This document shows, piece after piece, positions 20,053 to 30,634 of a stretch of 64,000 bases of DNA. The stretch is taken from positions 1 to 64,000 of the forward strand of contig JAUMYW010000005.1 of the NCBI GenBank assembly GCA_030528455.1, given 5' to 3'. Source of the DNA: Neisseria sp. (GTDB lineage: Bacteria > Pseudomonadota > Gammaproteobacteria > Burkholderiales > Neisseriaceae). The position numbers and the translations under genes were made by a program. The notes beneath the pieces are model-generated. The model was not told where the DNA came from. It saw only the letters and a list, made by a program, of their open reading frames with translations, and did no database searches. How positions within the stretch are numbered: the first letter of the stretch is position 1; the number at the start of each line of letters is the position of its first letter.

Positions 20053-22188
20053 TCAGCCTATTCGTCTGAACGGCGGCAATCCGGCCAAAAGTTGTTTGCC
20101 GTAGCGTTGGGTTCGGATACGGTTGTCGAGAATGGTAACGCGGCCGTAGTCGTGTTCGGTGCGGATGAGGCGGCCGACAGCCTGAATCAGTTTGATGCCG
20201 GCTTCGGGTACGGTTACTTCGATAAAAGGGTTGCCGCCGCGCTGTTCGATCCAGCGGTTTTGGGTTTTTTCGATGGGGTTGTCGGGCATGGAAAACGGCA
20301 GCTTGACGATAATGACCTGAACGCAGGCTTCGCCGGGCAGGTCCAAACCTTCGGCGAAACTGTCCAAGCCGAAAATGATGCTGGCTTTGCCGTCTGCAAG
20401 GGCTTGGCGGTGCTGTTCGAGCAGCACGGTTTTGGGCAGTTCGCCCTGTATCAGCAGAAGCGGCAGATAATCGGCGTGCAGACGCATGGCGACTTCGTTC
20501 ATCTGTTTACGAGAGGTAAAGAGTACCAACGTGCCGACCGCTTCGGCAGAATCGATGAGTTTGGGCAGCCACTCGACTACTTCGGCAGTGTGGGCGGCAG
20601 GGTCTTTCGGGCTGGCCGACATCGGCGGAATATACAGTTCGCCCTGTTTGGCAAAGTCGAACGGGCTGTCGAGTGCGAGCGTGGCGGTGTGCGGCAGCCA
20701 AATCAGGCCGGTTTGCCACAGCAGGAGGTCGAAATTGCCCAGCGAACGCAGGGTGGCGGAAGTGAGTACCGCGCCTGCCGCACGCCGCCACAAGCCGCTT
20801 GCCAGCTGCGCCGCGCCGGAAATCGGGCTGGCGTTGAATTGGTAGTCGTTGCGTTCGCCGGTCAGCCGTTCCACCCATTTGGCCAGCGGCGGTTCGTTTT
20901 CGGACGGCGTGGCAGCAAGCAAATCCCATACTGTGTCTATATTTTCCACGCGGGCGACCAGTGCGCCGAACTCGGTGCCGAGACGGTCGATTAAAGGCTG
21001 TTCGGCATCTTTTTCGCGGCGGGCGGCGGAGAGTGCATCGTTGAGCCGGCAAACCTGTTTGAGCAGGGCTCGGACGGATACGGCGGTATTGCCCGCGAGT
21101 TGTTCCAATCCTTCGGGAATGCCGCCGTCCTGCCACAGCCAGACGGGATTGTTGCCGTCTGAAAGCAAGTCTAAGGACGGTTCGGCGTTCAAATGAAACT
21201 GCCATTCGTTGAAACATTCGTTCAGGCTGTCGACGGCTTCGTCCGCCAGTTCGCCGCACTCTGTTTTGCCGGTTAGGGCAACGATTTTGTCTGTCAGCAG
21301 CGGCAGCTTGTCGAGCAGCCACAAAGCCTGGTTGAGCGAATGTTCGGCGGCAAAGCGGCTGACTGCTTTTTTCGGCAGGTGGTGCGCTTCGTCGATGCAG
21401 TAGAAGCTGTTTTCCGGAGCGGGCAGAATCACGCCGCCACCCATTGCAATATCCGCCAGCAGCAAATCGTGGTTTGCGACGATGACATCTGTATTGTCCA
21501 ATACCTCGCGTGCCAGGAAAAAAGGGCATTCGGGGCGGTTCGGGCAGGCCGATTTCAGGCAGCCGTGGCGGTCGTTGCTCACTTTCTGCCACAAGCCGTC
21601 TGCAACTTTTTCCGGCCAGGTGTCGCGGTCGCCGTTGAAGCGGCGGGCAGCAAACTGCTCCGACATTTCGTGCAGAACGTCCAAATCCTCGCGGTTCGGT
21701 TTGCTGTCCCACAAAACGGACGGCGGCGCGTCGAAGCCGGGCAGACTGCCCTGCGCGTTGTTTTGCGTGAGTTGGTAGAGTTTGTACGGGCAAAGATAGC
21801 GGGCGCGGCCTTTGGCCAGTGCGAAACTCAGCTCCAAACCGCTTTTCTCCACTAAAAAGGGCAAATCCCGTTCCACCAGCTGTTCCTGTAAGGCGATTGT
21901 GGCACTGGAAACAATCAGCCGTTTGCCGCGCGTTTGTGCCATGATGCCGCCTGCCAGCAGATAGGCCAGTGATTTGCCCACGCCGGTCGGTCCTTCGATA
22001 ACGGCAATGCTCTCGCCTTCGCGCGGAGGTCCGTCGCCGCCTTCTTCGCGTTCGATGCTGCGCGAAAACGCATTGGCCACCGCCGCAATCATAGCGCGCT
22101 GCGAGGTGCGCGGACGAAATTGCGGCAGATTCTCGGAAATTGTTCGGTAATGGTCGCGGATGGCGTTTTTTTCGAGTTCGGTGAGCAT
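20053..22188 (-). CDS. dinG: ATP-dependent DNA helicase DinG
   Basis: 711 residues, close to E. coli DinG (716). It is an XPD-like superfamily 2 helicase with an iron-sulfur cluster. Walker A is EGPTGVGKSLAYLLAG near residues 65-80. Four cluster cysteines fit ARYLCPYKL plus CLKSACPNRPECPFF. The Walker B-like box is CIDEAHHLPK. The C-terminal helicase motifs include GLDSFAEGLDLPGEACVQVIIVKLPF and QAVGRLIRTEHDYG. It unwinds 5'-3' and resolves R-loops and D-loops. No LexA-type box is evident upstream, as expected in Neisseria. Confidence 0.95.
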   Translation of the reverse strand: MLTELEKNAIRDHYRTISENLPQFRPRTSQRAMIAAVANAFSRSIEREEGGDGPPREGESIAVIEGPTGVGKSLAYLLAGGIMAQTRGKRLIVSSATIALQEQLVERDLPFLVEKSGLELSFALAKGRARYLCPYKLYQLTQNNAQGSLPGFDAPPSVLWDSKPNREDLDVLHEMSEQFAARRFNGDRDTWPEKVADGLWQKVSNDRHGCLKSACPNRPECPFFLAREVLDNTDVIVANHDLLLADIAMGGGVILPAPENSFYCIDEAHHLPKKAVSRFAAEHSLNQALWLLDKLPLLTDKIVALTGKTECGELADEAVDSLNECFNEWQFHLNAEPSLDLLSDGNNPVWLWQDGGIPEGLEQLAGNTAVSVRALLKQVCRLNDALSAARREKDAEQPLIDRLGTEFGALVARVENIDTVWDLLAATPSENEPPLAKWVERLTGERNDYQFNASPISGAAQLASGLWRRAAGAVLTSATLRSLGNFDLLLWQTGLIWLPHTATLALDSPFDFAKQGELYIPPMSASPKDPAAHTAEVVEWLPKLIDSAEAVGTLVLFTSRKQMNEVAMRLHADYLPLLLIQGELPKTVLLEQHRQALADGKASIIFGLDSFAEGLDLPGEACVQVIIVKLPFSMPDNPIEKTQNRWIEQRGGNPFIEVTVPEAGIKLIQAVGRLIRTEHDYGRVTILDNRIRTQRYGKQLLAGLPPFRRIG

Positions 22189-22339
22189 GGCGGGGCTATC
22201 TTATCGTTCGGCGGATTGTAACAAATATGCCGTCTGCAGCCCGAAGTTTTCTGCACTATCGAGCTGCCGACAGGCAGAGGGCCGTTCTCGGTATGTCTCA
22301 AAGCCGGAATCCGACCGGTGCAAAACAGGATTGCCGGTT

Positions 22340-24517
22340 TTATTGGGTTGCAGACGGCTTGCCGCTGCCGTGCAGGGCTTGGTAGGCCGGTTCGAGCAGG
22401 CGTTGGATCATGGCGAGCTGCTGCCAGAGAATGAACAGGTGTTCGTGGCGGCCGTCCGGTCGCAGGGCCTCGGTTTCGGCGGCGGTTTCGGCCAGTTGTG
22501 CGGCGAAGTCTTCGGGCGCAGCGGAGGCGATGTTTTCAAGCAGCGTGCAGATGCGCTCGGCCAGTGCGAAATAGGGGGCGGCCAGGCGGTCGAGCTCTTC
22601 GTCGTGGCGGATTTGGCTGCGGTATGCGCCGAGCGCGGAAATATAGCTGATGAGGGAGTAGTTGATTTTCAGCAGTTTGAAACCGTCTTGCAGGCGGCTG
22701 CCGTATTTGTCCGGTTCGACCGACATATCCGACAAGGTGCAGGCAAGGGCGGCAGCACATTCGTGGTTGCGGCGGCGGATCAGGCGGTAATCGACGTTGT
22801 CGTAACCGCTGTTTTGCAGTTGGTCGATGATGCCGCGCAGATAGCGTGCGTTGCCTGCCATCGCTTTGGTGCCGGTTTGGTTGAGATTGAGATAATTCCA
22901 GTCAGGCCAGAGGTAGGAAACGGCCGCAAAAGCGAGCAGCGAACCCAGTACGGTATCAAACAGTCGCAGCGGCAGGGAGGAAGCACTGCCGTCACCGGTA
23001 ATGGAAAAGCTGACAATGGCCTGAATGGTGATGAAAAAAGTGGAATAGCTGTATTTGTAGGCTCGGAAGAAGAAAAACAGCGTCGTGCTTAGGGCCAGAA
23101 TCATCAGTTTGGCCTCCAAGGACGGGGTGAAATAAGGCAGCAGCGAGCCGACCAGAACGCCTGCGAGCGTACCTGCAATACGTTGTTTCAAGCGATTTTG
23201 GGTAGCTGAATAGTTGGGCTGGCATACAAAAACGGCAGTCAGCAGAATCCAGTAGCCCAATTTCAGTTGCAGACTTTCGATGAGTAATACGCAGACCAAT
23301 GCCAGTACGGCCATGCGGACAGCATGGCGGAAGGTGGACGATTCCGGTGTGAGGTTGTTGCGTACATTGTGCCAAGCGTCTTTGAAACTGCTGCTTTCGC
23401 CTGGTGCGATGCGGAACATGTCGCCTGACAGGATAGGTTCTTTGCTGTTTTCCGTTTCCGGGTTTCTGTCCAGATGCGTCAGTTGGTAGCTGATGCAGAG
23501 CAGATTGGCTTCCAGCCTTTGCAGCGTATGTGTTTCGGGATCGCCGGAGTGTTTGTCTGCATAATGCCGGACCGACTGCTGCAAACCTTTTCCTGCCCGG
23601 TGCAGGCGGTTGCTCTGTGGCGGCGGCGCGCCGTTTTGCCGAAGGCTGTCCGCAAGATCGCGGCAGCTTTGTGCCTGCAGCTCGATCAGACGCAGGAAGC
23701 GGAACATCAAATCGCTGTTTTGCAGTTTGGTCGCCAGCTGCCGATAGTCGGTATGGCTGGAAGATACCCGTTCGTGAATATCTTGGGCGGCGAAATAGTA
23801 ATGCAGCATTCTGCCTGTGCGCGGATGATGGTGCTGGCCGCGCATGCGGTAAAACAAGGCCGATCGGCATTGGTTGAATGCGCCGATAACTTGCCGGTTG
23901 TCCATAGCCAGTCGGATTTGCTGCGCTTCAAAGCCGTCTGCATCGTTGTCGGGATCGAAGAAAGCCGCTTTGGTGTCGAGATACGATCCCAAGGCTGCGT
24001 AGGCCGAGGCAACGCTTTCCTGCACGGGGCGGTTTGGAAAGAACAGGTGGACCAAGATGGTTATGATGCTGTAAGCACTCGCGCCGATGAGAATAAGCAG
24101 CGGATTGAGATACCAGATATGATGGTTGTCGTGGCGGTGCGCCAAAACGGTGTACACCGCCACCGCAAGCGTAGCAAATGCAATTGTGCGGTAACGCAGG
24201 CCGACGGCACCGCTCAAGGTAAACACGAAGGCGATAAAGGTAAACGATAAGGCCAGCAGCAGCGGGCTATGAAGGGAAAATTCAATCAGCAGGGAAGAAA
24301 ACGTAAAGGCCAGCAGTGTGAAAAACAGGTTTTTCAGCCGTCCGGTCAGGCGGTTGTCCAAATCGGCCAATCCGCCGCCGATAATGCCCAAAACCAGAGG
24401 TGTGGTCAGATGGGATAGATTAAAACGGAAGACGATGCAGGCCGCTGCCGATATGCTCAGTGCTGCGGGCAGGGCGGCGATAACTTTCGGGTTGACGGGA
24501 GGCGTACGGAATTTCAT
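22340..24517 (-). CDS. yccS: YccS/FUSC-family inner-membrane protein
   Basis: 725 residues from ATG 24517. The layout is that of YccS/YhfK: two blocks of about six membrane helices (residues 15-165 and about 375-520), each followed by a cytosolic region. The second block contains FFITIQAIVSFSITGDGSASSLPLRLFDTVLGSLLAFAAVSYLWPDW, highly typical of FUSC proteins, and CQPNYSATQNRLKQRIAGTLAGVLVGSLL. Relatives include AaeB-type aromatic acid exporters and aluminium-activated transporters. The substrate is unknown. An in-frame extension upstream of the chosen start crosses DUS and lacks family features. Confidence 0.88.
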   Translation of the reverse strand: MKFRTPPVNPKVIAALPAALSISAAACIVFRFNLSHLTTPLVLGIIGGGLADLDNRLTGRLKNLFFTLLAFTFSSLLIEFSLHSPLLLALSFTFIAFVFTLSGAVGLRYRTIAFATLAVAVYTVLAHRHDNHHIWYLNPLLILIGASAYSIITILVHLFFPNRPVQESVASAYAALGSYLDTKAAFFDPDNDADGFEAQQIRLAMDNRQVIGAFNQCRSALFYRMRGQHHHPRTGRMLHYYFAAQDIHERVSSSHTDYRQLATKLQNSDLMFRFLRLIELQAQSCRDLADSLRQNGAPPPQSNRLHRAGKGLQQSVRHYADKHSGDPETHTLQRLEANLLCISYQLTHLDRNPETENSKEPILSGDMFRIAPGESSSFKDAWHNVRNNLTPESSTFRHAVRMAVLALVCVLLIESLQLKLGYWILLTAVFVCQPNYSATQNRLKQRIAGTLAGVLVGSLLPYFTPSLEAKLMILALSTTLFFFFRAYKYSYSTFFITIQAIVSFSITGDGSASSLPLRLFDTVLGSLLAFAAVSYLWPDWNYLNLNQTGTKAMAGNARYLRGIIDQLQNSGYDNVDYRLIRRRNHECAAALACTLSDMSVEPDKYGSRLQDGFKLLKINYSLISYISALGAYRSQIRHDEELDRLAAPYFALAERICTLLENIASAAPEDFAAQLAETAAETEALRPDGRHEHLFILWQQLAMIQRLLEPAYQALHGSGKPSATQ

Positions 24518-24591
24518 GCTATGTCGGCAAAGCCGTCCGGAAGACGGACCGGGTAATGGGATATACCGGATTATAACGGTTTTTCCGGCAA

Positions 24592-24613
24592 AAAGCCGTC
24601 TGCAGACGGCTTT
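24592..24613. terminator. 22-bp perfect DUS palindrome after mltA
   Basis: Two head-to-head AAGCCGTCTGCA uptake sequences share their terminal TGCA, producing AAAGCCGTCTG followed directly by its reverse complement. It lies 9 bases past the mltA stop and can act as a transcript end, though a hairpin must open at least three central bases as loop. Confidence 0.6.
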
Positions 24614-24621
24614 CCGGCTGT

Positions 24622-25962
24622 TTACGGACGGTATTGAGGCATCACGCCGTTGGGTAGAAGCTGCCACACATAGCCCGTATGTTTCATTTTCCCGGCGACG
24701 CGTCCGGCTTCGTCGCCGTAGCCCCAGAAATAATCCACGCGTACCGCACCTTTAATCGCGCTGCCCGTATCTTGCGCCATCAGCAGGCGGTTGAGTGCGC
24801 GACGGGTTTCCGGATGTGCGGTGGCAACGAACAGCGGCGCACCGAGCGAAATATAACGGCGGTCCACCGCAGCGGCATAGCCGCCTGTCAGCGGCGTGCC
24901 GAGCGCACCAATCGGCCCGTCGTTGTTGTCTGCCAAACGGCGGAAAAATACGAAACTCGGATTTTGTCCCAAGATTTCGGCCAGGCGGTGCGGGTTTTGC
25001 TTCATATACGCTTTGATACCCTGCATGGTGGTCCGAGCCAGAGGCAGATAGCCGCGCTCGGCCATATAGCGGCCGATGGAAACATAGGGGAACTCGTTTT
25101 TGTCGGCAAAACCGAGACGGATATAGCGTCCGTCAGGCGTTTTCAGACGGCCCGAGCCTTGGATTTGCAGGAAAAACAGTTCAACGGGGTCGTCCGCATA
25201 ACCCAAAACCGGTGCTTTGCCGTCCAATGCGCCGCCCATGATTTCGTTGCGGGTGTGGTAAGGCACGAAGCGGTTGCCGGAAAAGCGGCCTTTCAGGGCG
25301 TTGCTGCGCTCGTTAATCGGAAAATGCGACAAATCCGCGATGTGGGTGCCGTCTGCTGCGATGATGCCTTCGTTCCGTCCCGTTTGACGCACGCGCACTA
25401 TGCTTTTGCTGTGGCGCAGACGGGCGGGAAGCGGCACGGAAACAAAATCGGCCGGAATACCGTAAATCGGAAAGCGCGAGCGTGCAGACGGCTTGCTGTC
25501 GCCGTGCAGGACGGGCTCGTAATAACCGGTTACCGTGCCGTCCGATTTGCCGTTTTCGCTGACCTGCCAAGGCGTGAAATACTGTTCGAAAAACATTCGC
25601 GCCGCTGCATTTTGGCGCGGCGTCTGTACGGCCCGGGTGCAGACATCGCGCCAATCGTGCTGATATTGCAATTTCGCGCAGCCGCTGATAAATGATTCCA
25701 AAGCCGCCGTAAAATTCTGTTTCCGCCAATCCGGCATGGCGGCAAAATCCACTGCCTGATACGCCGCCGGACTGCCATGCGGCCGATGCACGGCTCCGGC
25801 AGGCGTACGTACGCCCGCAGACAGCGGCGCACCCGAAACCGCAGGCGTGGTTTTCGGCAGATTGTCAAAAGGCGTAACGGAAGACGTGCCGCAGGAGGCC
25901 AATACTGCCGCTGCCGTGCCGGACAATACGATACGGCAGAAAAGAGAAAACTGTTTGTTCAT
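24622..25962 (-). CDS. mltA: Membrane-bound lytic murein transglycosylase A
   Basis: 446 residues from ATG 25962. A lipoprotein signal (MNKQFSLFCRIVLSGTAAAVLASC) places the acylated cysteine at residue 24, so it should sit in the outer membrane facing peptidoglycan. The MltA domain is visible (VTGYYEPVLHGDSKPSARSRFPIYG...), and the C-terminal 3D domain has AQDTGSAIKGAVRVDYFWGYGDEAGRVAGKMKHTG, with the catalytic Asp inside. It cleaves the MurNAc-GlcNAc bond to give 1,6-anhydro products. The meningococcal homologue is the vaccine-studied GNA33 antigen. Confidence 0.95.
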   Translation of the reverse strand: MNKQFSLFCRIVLSGTAAAVLASCGTSSVTPFDNLPKTTPAVSGAPLSAGVRTPAGAVHRPHGSPAAYQAVDFAAMPDWRKQNFTAALESFISGCAKLQYQHDWRDVCTRAVQTPRQNAAARMFFEQYFTPWQVSENGKSDGTVTGYYEPVLHGDSKPSARSRFPIYGIPADFVSVPLPARLRHSKSIVRVRQTGRNEGIIAADGTHIADLSHFPINERSNALKGRFSGNRFVPYHTRNEIMGGALDGKAPVLGYADDPVELFFLQIQGSGRLKTPDGRYIRLGFADKNEFPYVSIGRYMAERGYLPLARTTMQGIKAYMKQNPHRLAEILGQNPSFVFFRRLADNNDGPIGALGTPLTGGYAAAVDRRYISLGAPLFVATAHPETRRALNRLLMAQDTGSAIKGAVRVDYFWGYGDEAGRVAGKMKHTGYVWQLLPNGVMPQYRP

Positions 25963-26273
25963 GGTTGGCAAATGAGGAAACGGGCGGCTGCCCGAACGGG
26001 CAACACTATAACAGAAAAGCGTTTTAGGCGTGGTTTGTCGGTCGGAAGGGTCTGTATACCGTCGAAACCGCATTTGTCCCGATATGCGAAATACTTTTTA
26101 CATTCAAAAATTTACGTTCGAAAATCCGGCAAGGTTTGATTTTGTCTGTCGGCTTCCGCCGGTGCCGTATTTCCGTCTGCTTTTGTCGAAGCAAAAACAA
26201 AACAGCCCGCATGCGGGCGAAAAGGTCGGGAATATGTCGGCAGTTTGTTTTCAAACGGTTTCTGTTCTGCCGA
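25963..26273. other. 311-bp intergenic stretch between mltA and the hydroxyacid dehydrogenase
   Basis: No credible gene. It carries the presumed mltA promoter on the minus strand (AT-rich 26085-26130) and a GC palindrome, listed separately, that probably ends the upstream minus-strand dehydrogenase gene. Confidence 0.5.
26205..26218 (-). terminator. Probable terminator of the hydroxyacid dehydrogenase gene
   Basis: GCCCGCATGCGGGC is a perfect 14-bp palindrome. Read on the minus strand it is followed by TGTTTTGTTTTTGC, an interrupted T tract. It lies about 55 bases past the stop codon. Confidence 0.5.
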
Positions 26274-27221
26274 TCAAACCAGATTCTGCGCCGCGCCGCG
26301 CATAAAGCCGTTAATATTGTCTTGCAAAATGCCGAAGAGGCAGTTTTGCGCTTCGGTGCTGGCCCAGGCAATATGCGGAGTAACAATCAGATTGGGCAGT
26401 CGTGCTTTGAGCAGGGGATTGCCGTTTACGGGCGGCTCTTCGCTTAAAACATCGAAACCTGCGCCGCCGAGTGTACCGTATTTGAGGGCGGCAATCAGGG
26501 CGTGTTCGTCCACAAGGCCGCCGCGTCCGCAGTTAATCAGTACCGCGCCCGGTTTCATTGCCCGCAATTCGACTTCGCCAATCAGATTGTGCGTATTCTC
26601 ATCGAGCGGACAGTGCAGAGACACAGCATCGGCCTGTGCCAAGGCTTCATGGAATGCGGTGTACCCTTCGCGGACGGTTGCGGCGTGTTTGTGTTCGGCA
26701 AACAGAACATTCATATTGAAAGCACGGGCGTAACGGGCGAGCATTTTGCCGATATTGCCGCGTCCGGCAATCATCAGGGTTTTGCCGTTCAGGTCGCGCA
26801 TCGGTGCGCCGAAATGACAGAAAAACGGCGATTTTTCCCATATTCCTGCTGCAATGTCGCGCTGGTAGGCAGGCAGATTGCGCATCAGTGCGATCATCAG
26901 CATAAAGGCGTGTTCGGCAACCGATTCGTTGCCGTAGGCACGGATGTTGCAGACGGCTATGCCGCATTTTCGGGCGGCGGCCAGATCGATATTGTTCACG
27001 CCGGTGGCGGCCACGGCAATCAGTTTCAAATCGGGTGCGGCGGCCATTTCCGTTTCGCCGATGACGACTTTGTTGGTAACGGCAATCTGTGCGCCGGCGA
27101 TGCGTGCCGCTGTTTCAGACGGTATGGTACGCGGGTATTCGGTCAGGTTGTGCGGAAAATCGAAGTGAAAAGGTGTGTTCGGCAGTGTGTCGCGGTCGAG
27201 AACGACGATGGAGGTCGGCAT
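26274..27221 (-). CDS. hprA: D-2-hydroxyacid dehydrogenase, glycerate dehydrogenase-like
   Basis: 315 residues from ATG 27221, which has AAGGAGA upstream. The NAD-binding Rossmann motif is MIAGRGNIGKML in the middle third. Catalytic elements are INCGRGGLVDE (Arg), the acidic loop DVLSEEPPVNGNPLL (Glu) and TPHIAWAS (His). The enzyme reduces hydroxypyruvate or a related 2-oxoacid with NADH. Assignment to glycerate dehydrogenase rather than another member is by overall likeness to neisserial and enterobacterial HprA; the substrate is inferred. Confidence 0.8.
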   Translation of the reverse strand: MPTSIVVLDRDTLPNTPFHFDFPHNLTEYPRTIPSETAARIAGAQIAVTNKVVIGETEMAAAPDLKLIAVAATGVNNIDLAAARKCGIAVCNIRAYGNESVAEHAFMLMIALMRNLPAYQRDIAAGIWEKSPFFCHFGAPMRDLNGKTLMIAGRGNIGKMLARYARAFNMNVLFAEHKHAATVREGYTAFHEALAQADAVSLHCPLDENTHNLIGEVELRAMKPGAVLINCGRGGLVDEHALIAALKYGTLGGAGFDVLSEEPPVNGNPLLKARLPNLIVTPHIAWASTEAQNCLFGILQDNINGFMRGAAQNLV

Positions 27222-27400
27222 ATGTTCTCCTTTGGATGTGGCAGTTGAAAAATGCAGAGACGGATATGCCGTCTGCAGCAGGATTGTAAACGATGCCGCC
27301 CAATTTGACATTGTCTGCCTGCGGTTGATAGATCCGGCATGATGGGCAAAGCATAAAAATGCTGATAAAGTCGGTATTTTATGCAGCGAAGGAATGAATT

Positions 27401-28141
27401 ATGACTTTACACAGCCGTCCGGCTTTGGAAACCGCTTTGGCGCACCGTTCCGTACGCCGTTTTACCGAAGAGCCGATTGCTCCCGAAATGTTGGAAGCGG
27501 TTTTGACCGCAGGCCTGTTTGCCTCCACTTCCAGCTATCTGCACAATGTCAGCATTATCCGCGTAACCGACCAAGCTAAACGCCAGGCACTGCGTGCCGT
27601 GTCTGCCGCGATGGGTGGCGGCGGTCATGCTTATGTCGAGCATTGTGCCGAATATCTGGTGTTCTGTATGGATTCCAGCCGCCACCACGCGCTGGCACCG
27701 CAGGTGCAGACCGATTGGACGGAAGTAACGCTGATTGGTGCGATTGATGCCGGCATTATGGCGCAAAATGTGGTGCTGACTGCCGAATCGCTCGGTTTGG
27801 GTGCGGTCTATATCGGCAGTTTGCGCAACGATATGGCGAAAGTGCGCGAAGTGCTGCAAACTCCGGAGCACGTTGTGCCCTTGTTTGGCGTGTGCTTGGG
27901 GCATCCGAATCAGGAAACCGCGCAACGTCCGCGCCTGCCCTTGTCGGTTGTGGTATCTGAAAACACCTATCAAGCCGCTTCCGAACAGGATTTGCAGGTG
28001 TTTAACGGCGTGGTGAAAGAGTATTATCAGGGGCGCGGCGTGGATTCCGATTGGGCGCAGCAAATCGGCGCGGTTTTGGGTAAGGAAGTCCGCCCCGAAA
28101 TGGCAGACTTTTTGAAAGAACAGGGTTTTGCCAAGCGTTAA
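27401..28141 (+). CDS. nfsA: NADPH-dependent nitroreductase NfsA-like
   Basis: 246 residues. The FMN-binding start is TALAHRSVRRFTEEPIAPEMLEAVLTAG, and the second half has AIDAGIMAQNVVLTAESLGLGAVYIGSLRNDMAKV, as in NfsA/Frp flavin reductases. These enzymes reduce nitroaromatics and quinones by two-electron steps with NADPH. The C-terminal extension (about 205-246) fits NfsA-sized members (240). It is divergent from hprA; AAGGA lies 7 bases before the ATG. Confidence 0.9.
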   Translation: MTLHSRPALETALAHRSVRRFTEEPIAPEMLEAVLTAGLFASTSSYLHNVSIIRVTDQAKRQALRAVSAAMGGGGHAYVEHCAEYLVFCMDSSRHHALAPQVQTDWTEVTLIGAIDAGIMAQNVVLTAESLGLGAVYIGSLRNDMAKVREVLQTPEHVVPLFGVCLGHPNQETAQRPRLPLSVVVSENTYQAASEQDLQVFNGVVKEYYQGRGVDSDWAQQIGAVLGKEVRPEMADFLKEQGFAKR

Positions 28142-28232
28142 GGCCGTCTGCAAAGTCTGTTTTCCGTAACGGGGAGACAGGCTTTTTGATTGTGCGGACC
28201 AAACGTCAAACACATTGTTAAAAGGAATGAAT

Positions 28233-28559
28233 ATGTCTTTGAAAATCGAAGAACTGCAAATCGGCCAAGGCAGAGAAGCTGAAAAAGGTAAGGAAATTAC
28301 CGTGCATTACACCGGCTGGTTGGAAGACGGAACGAAATTCGATTCCAGCATCGACCGCCGTCAGCCGCTGACGATTACTTTGGGTGTCGGACAGGTGATT
28401 CAAGGCTGGGACGAAGGTTTCGGCGGCATGAAGGAAGGCGGCAGACGCAAGCTGACCATTCCACCGGAAATGGGCTACGGCGCACGCGGTGCGGGCGGCG
28501 TGATTCCGCCGAATGCCGTGTTGGTATTTGAAGTCGAACTGTTGAAAGTGTACGAATAA
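28233..28559 (+). CDS. FKBP-type peptidyl-prolyl cis-trans isomerase
   Basis: 108 residues from ATG 28233, chosen because AAAGGA sits 6 bases upstream; the in-frame ATG at 28227 is too close to it. It is a single FKBP domain with no signal peptide: [48 protein letters not shown], and the pocket motif [29 protein letters not shown]. It is a cytosolic 12-kDa type prolyl isomerase, like the small neisserial FKBP. Confidence 0.93.
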   Translation: MSLKIEELQIGQGREAEKGKEITVHYTGWLEDGTKFDSSIDRRQPLTITLGVGQVIQGWDEGFGGMKEGGRRKLTIPPEMGYGARGAGGVIPPNAVLVFEVELLKVYE

Positions 28560-28573
28560 TTTTCCGGCCGACG

Positions 28574-28606
28574 AAGCCGTCTGCAACCCGAATGCAGACG
28601 GCTTTT
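28574..28606 (+). terminator. DUS-pair terminator after the FKBP gene
   Basis: AAGCCGTCTGCA (28574-28585) and its complement (28593-28604) form a 12-bp stem with a 7-base loop, then TT. It lies 14 bases past the stop codon. Confidence 0.75.
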
Positions 28607-28667
28607 CACGTCCGCATATTTGTTATAATCTGTTTTTTTGCTCATGTAACGATAAAAGGAACACGAA

Positions 28668-29000
28668 ATGAGTTATCCGGCTTGTCCGCAATGCCAATCC
28701 GAATATACTTACCACGACGGCGTACAGCTCGTCTGTCCGGAATGCAGCCATGAATGGCAGGAAGGCGAAGCCGCCGGTGCGGAAGAGATTTTGCAGGTAA
28801 AAGATGCCAACGGCGTACCGCTTGCAGACGGCGATACGGTTGTTTTGATTAAAGATTTGAAAGTTAAGGGTTCTTCCTTGGTTATCAAACAAGGCACCAA
28901 AGTCAAAAGTATCCGCTTGCAGGAAGGCGATCACAATATCGGCTGCAAAATCGACGGTAGTCCGATGAACTTGAAATCCGAATTTGTGAAAAAGGCGTAA
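28668..29000 (+). CDS. yjdM: Zinc-ribbon protein YjdM (PhnA family)
   Basis: 110 residues. The N-terminal zinc ribbon has [28 protein letters not shown] (two CxxC pairs), followed by the conserved PhnA core [30 protein letters not shown] and [14 protein letters not shown] segment near the end. Despite the name it is not needed for phosphonate use; the role is unknown. AAAGGA precedes the ATG. Confidence 0.9.
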   Translation: MSYPACPQCQSEYTYHDGVQLVCPECSHEWQEGEAAGAEEILQVKDANGVPLADGDTVVLIKDLKVKGSSLVIKQGTKVKSIRLQEGDHNIGCKIDGSPMNLKSEFVKKA

Positions 29001-29010
29001 ATCGGAATAC

Positions 29011-29040
29011 AAAAGGCCGTCTGAATCCGGACGGCCTTTT
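29011..29040. terminator. Bidirectional terminator between yjdM and purB
   Basis: AAAAGGCCGT, loop CTGAATCCGG, ACGGCCTTTT. The A and T runs on both sides serve the convergent yjdM and purB transcripts. The left arm contains an AGGCCGTCTGAA uptake sequence. Confidence 0.85.
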
Positions 29041-29054
29041 GTGTGTTTGAACGC

Positions 29055-30545
<1,491 letters not shown>

Positions 30546-30634
30546 TTAATTGATGAGATTAATTGCAAATTTAATTACAATCTGTCATTTTTATTGATTT
30601 TGGTGGTCATGCAGATTGTCGAGGGGATTTTTTT

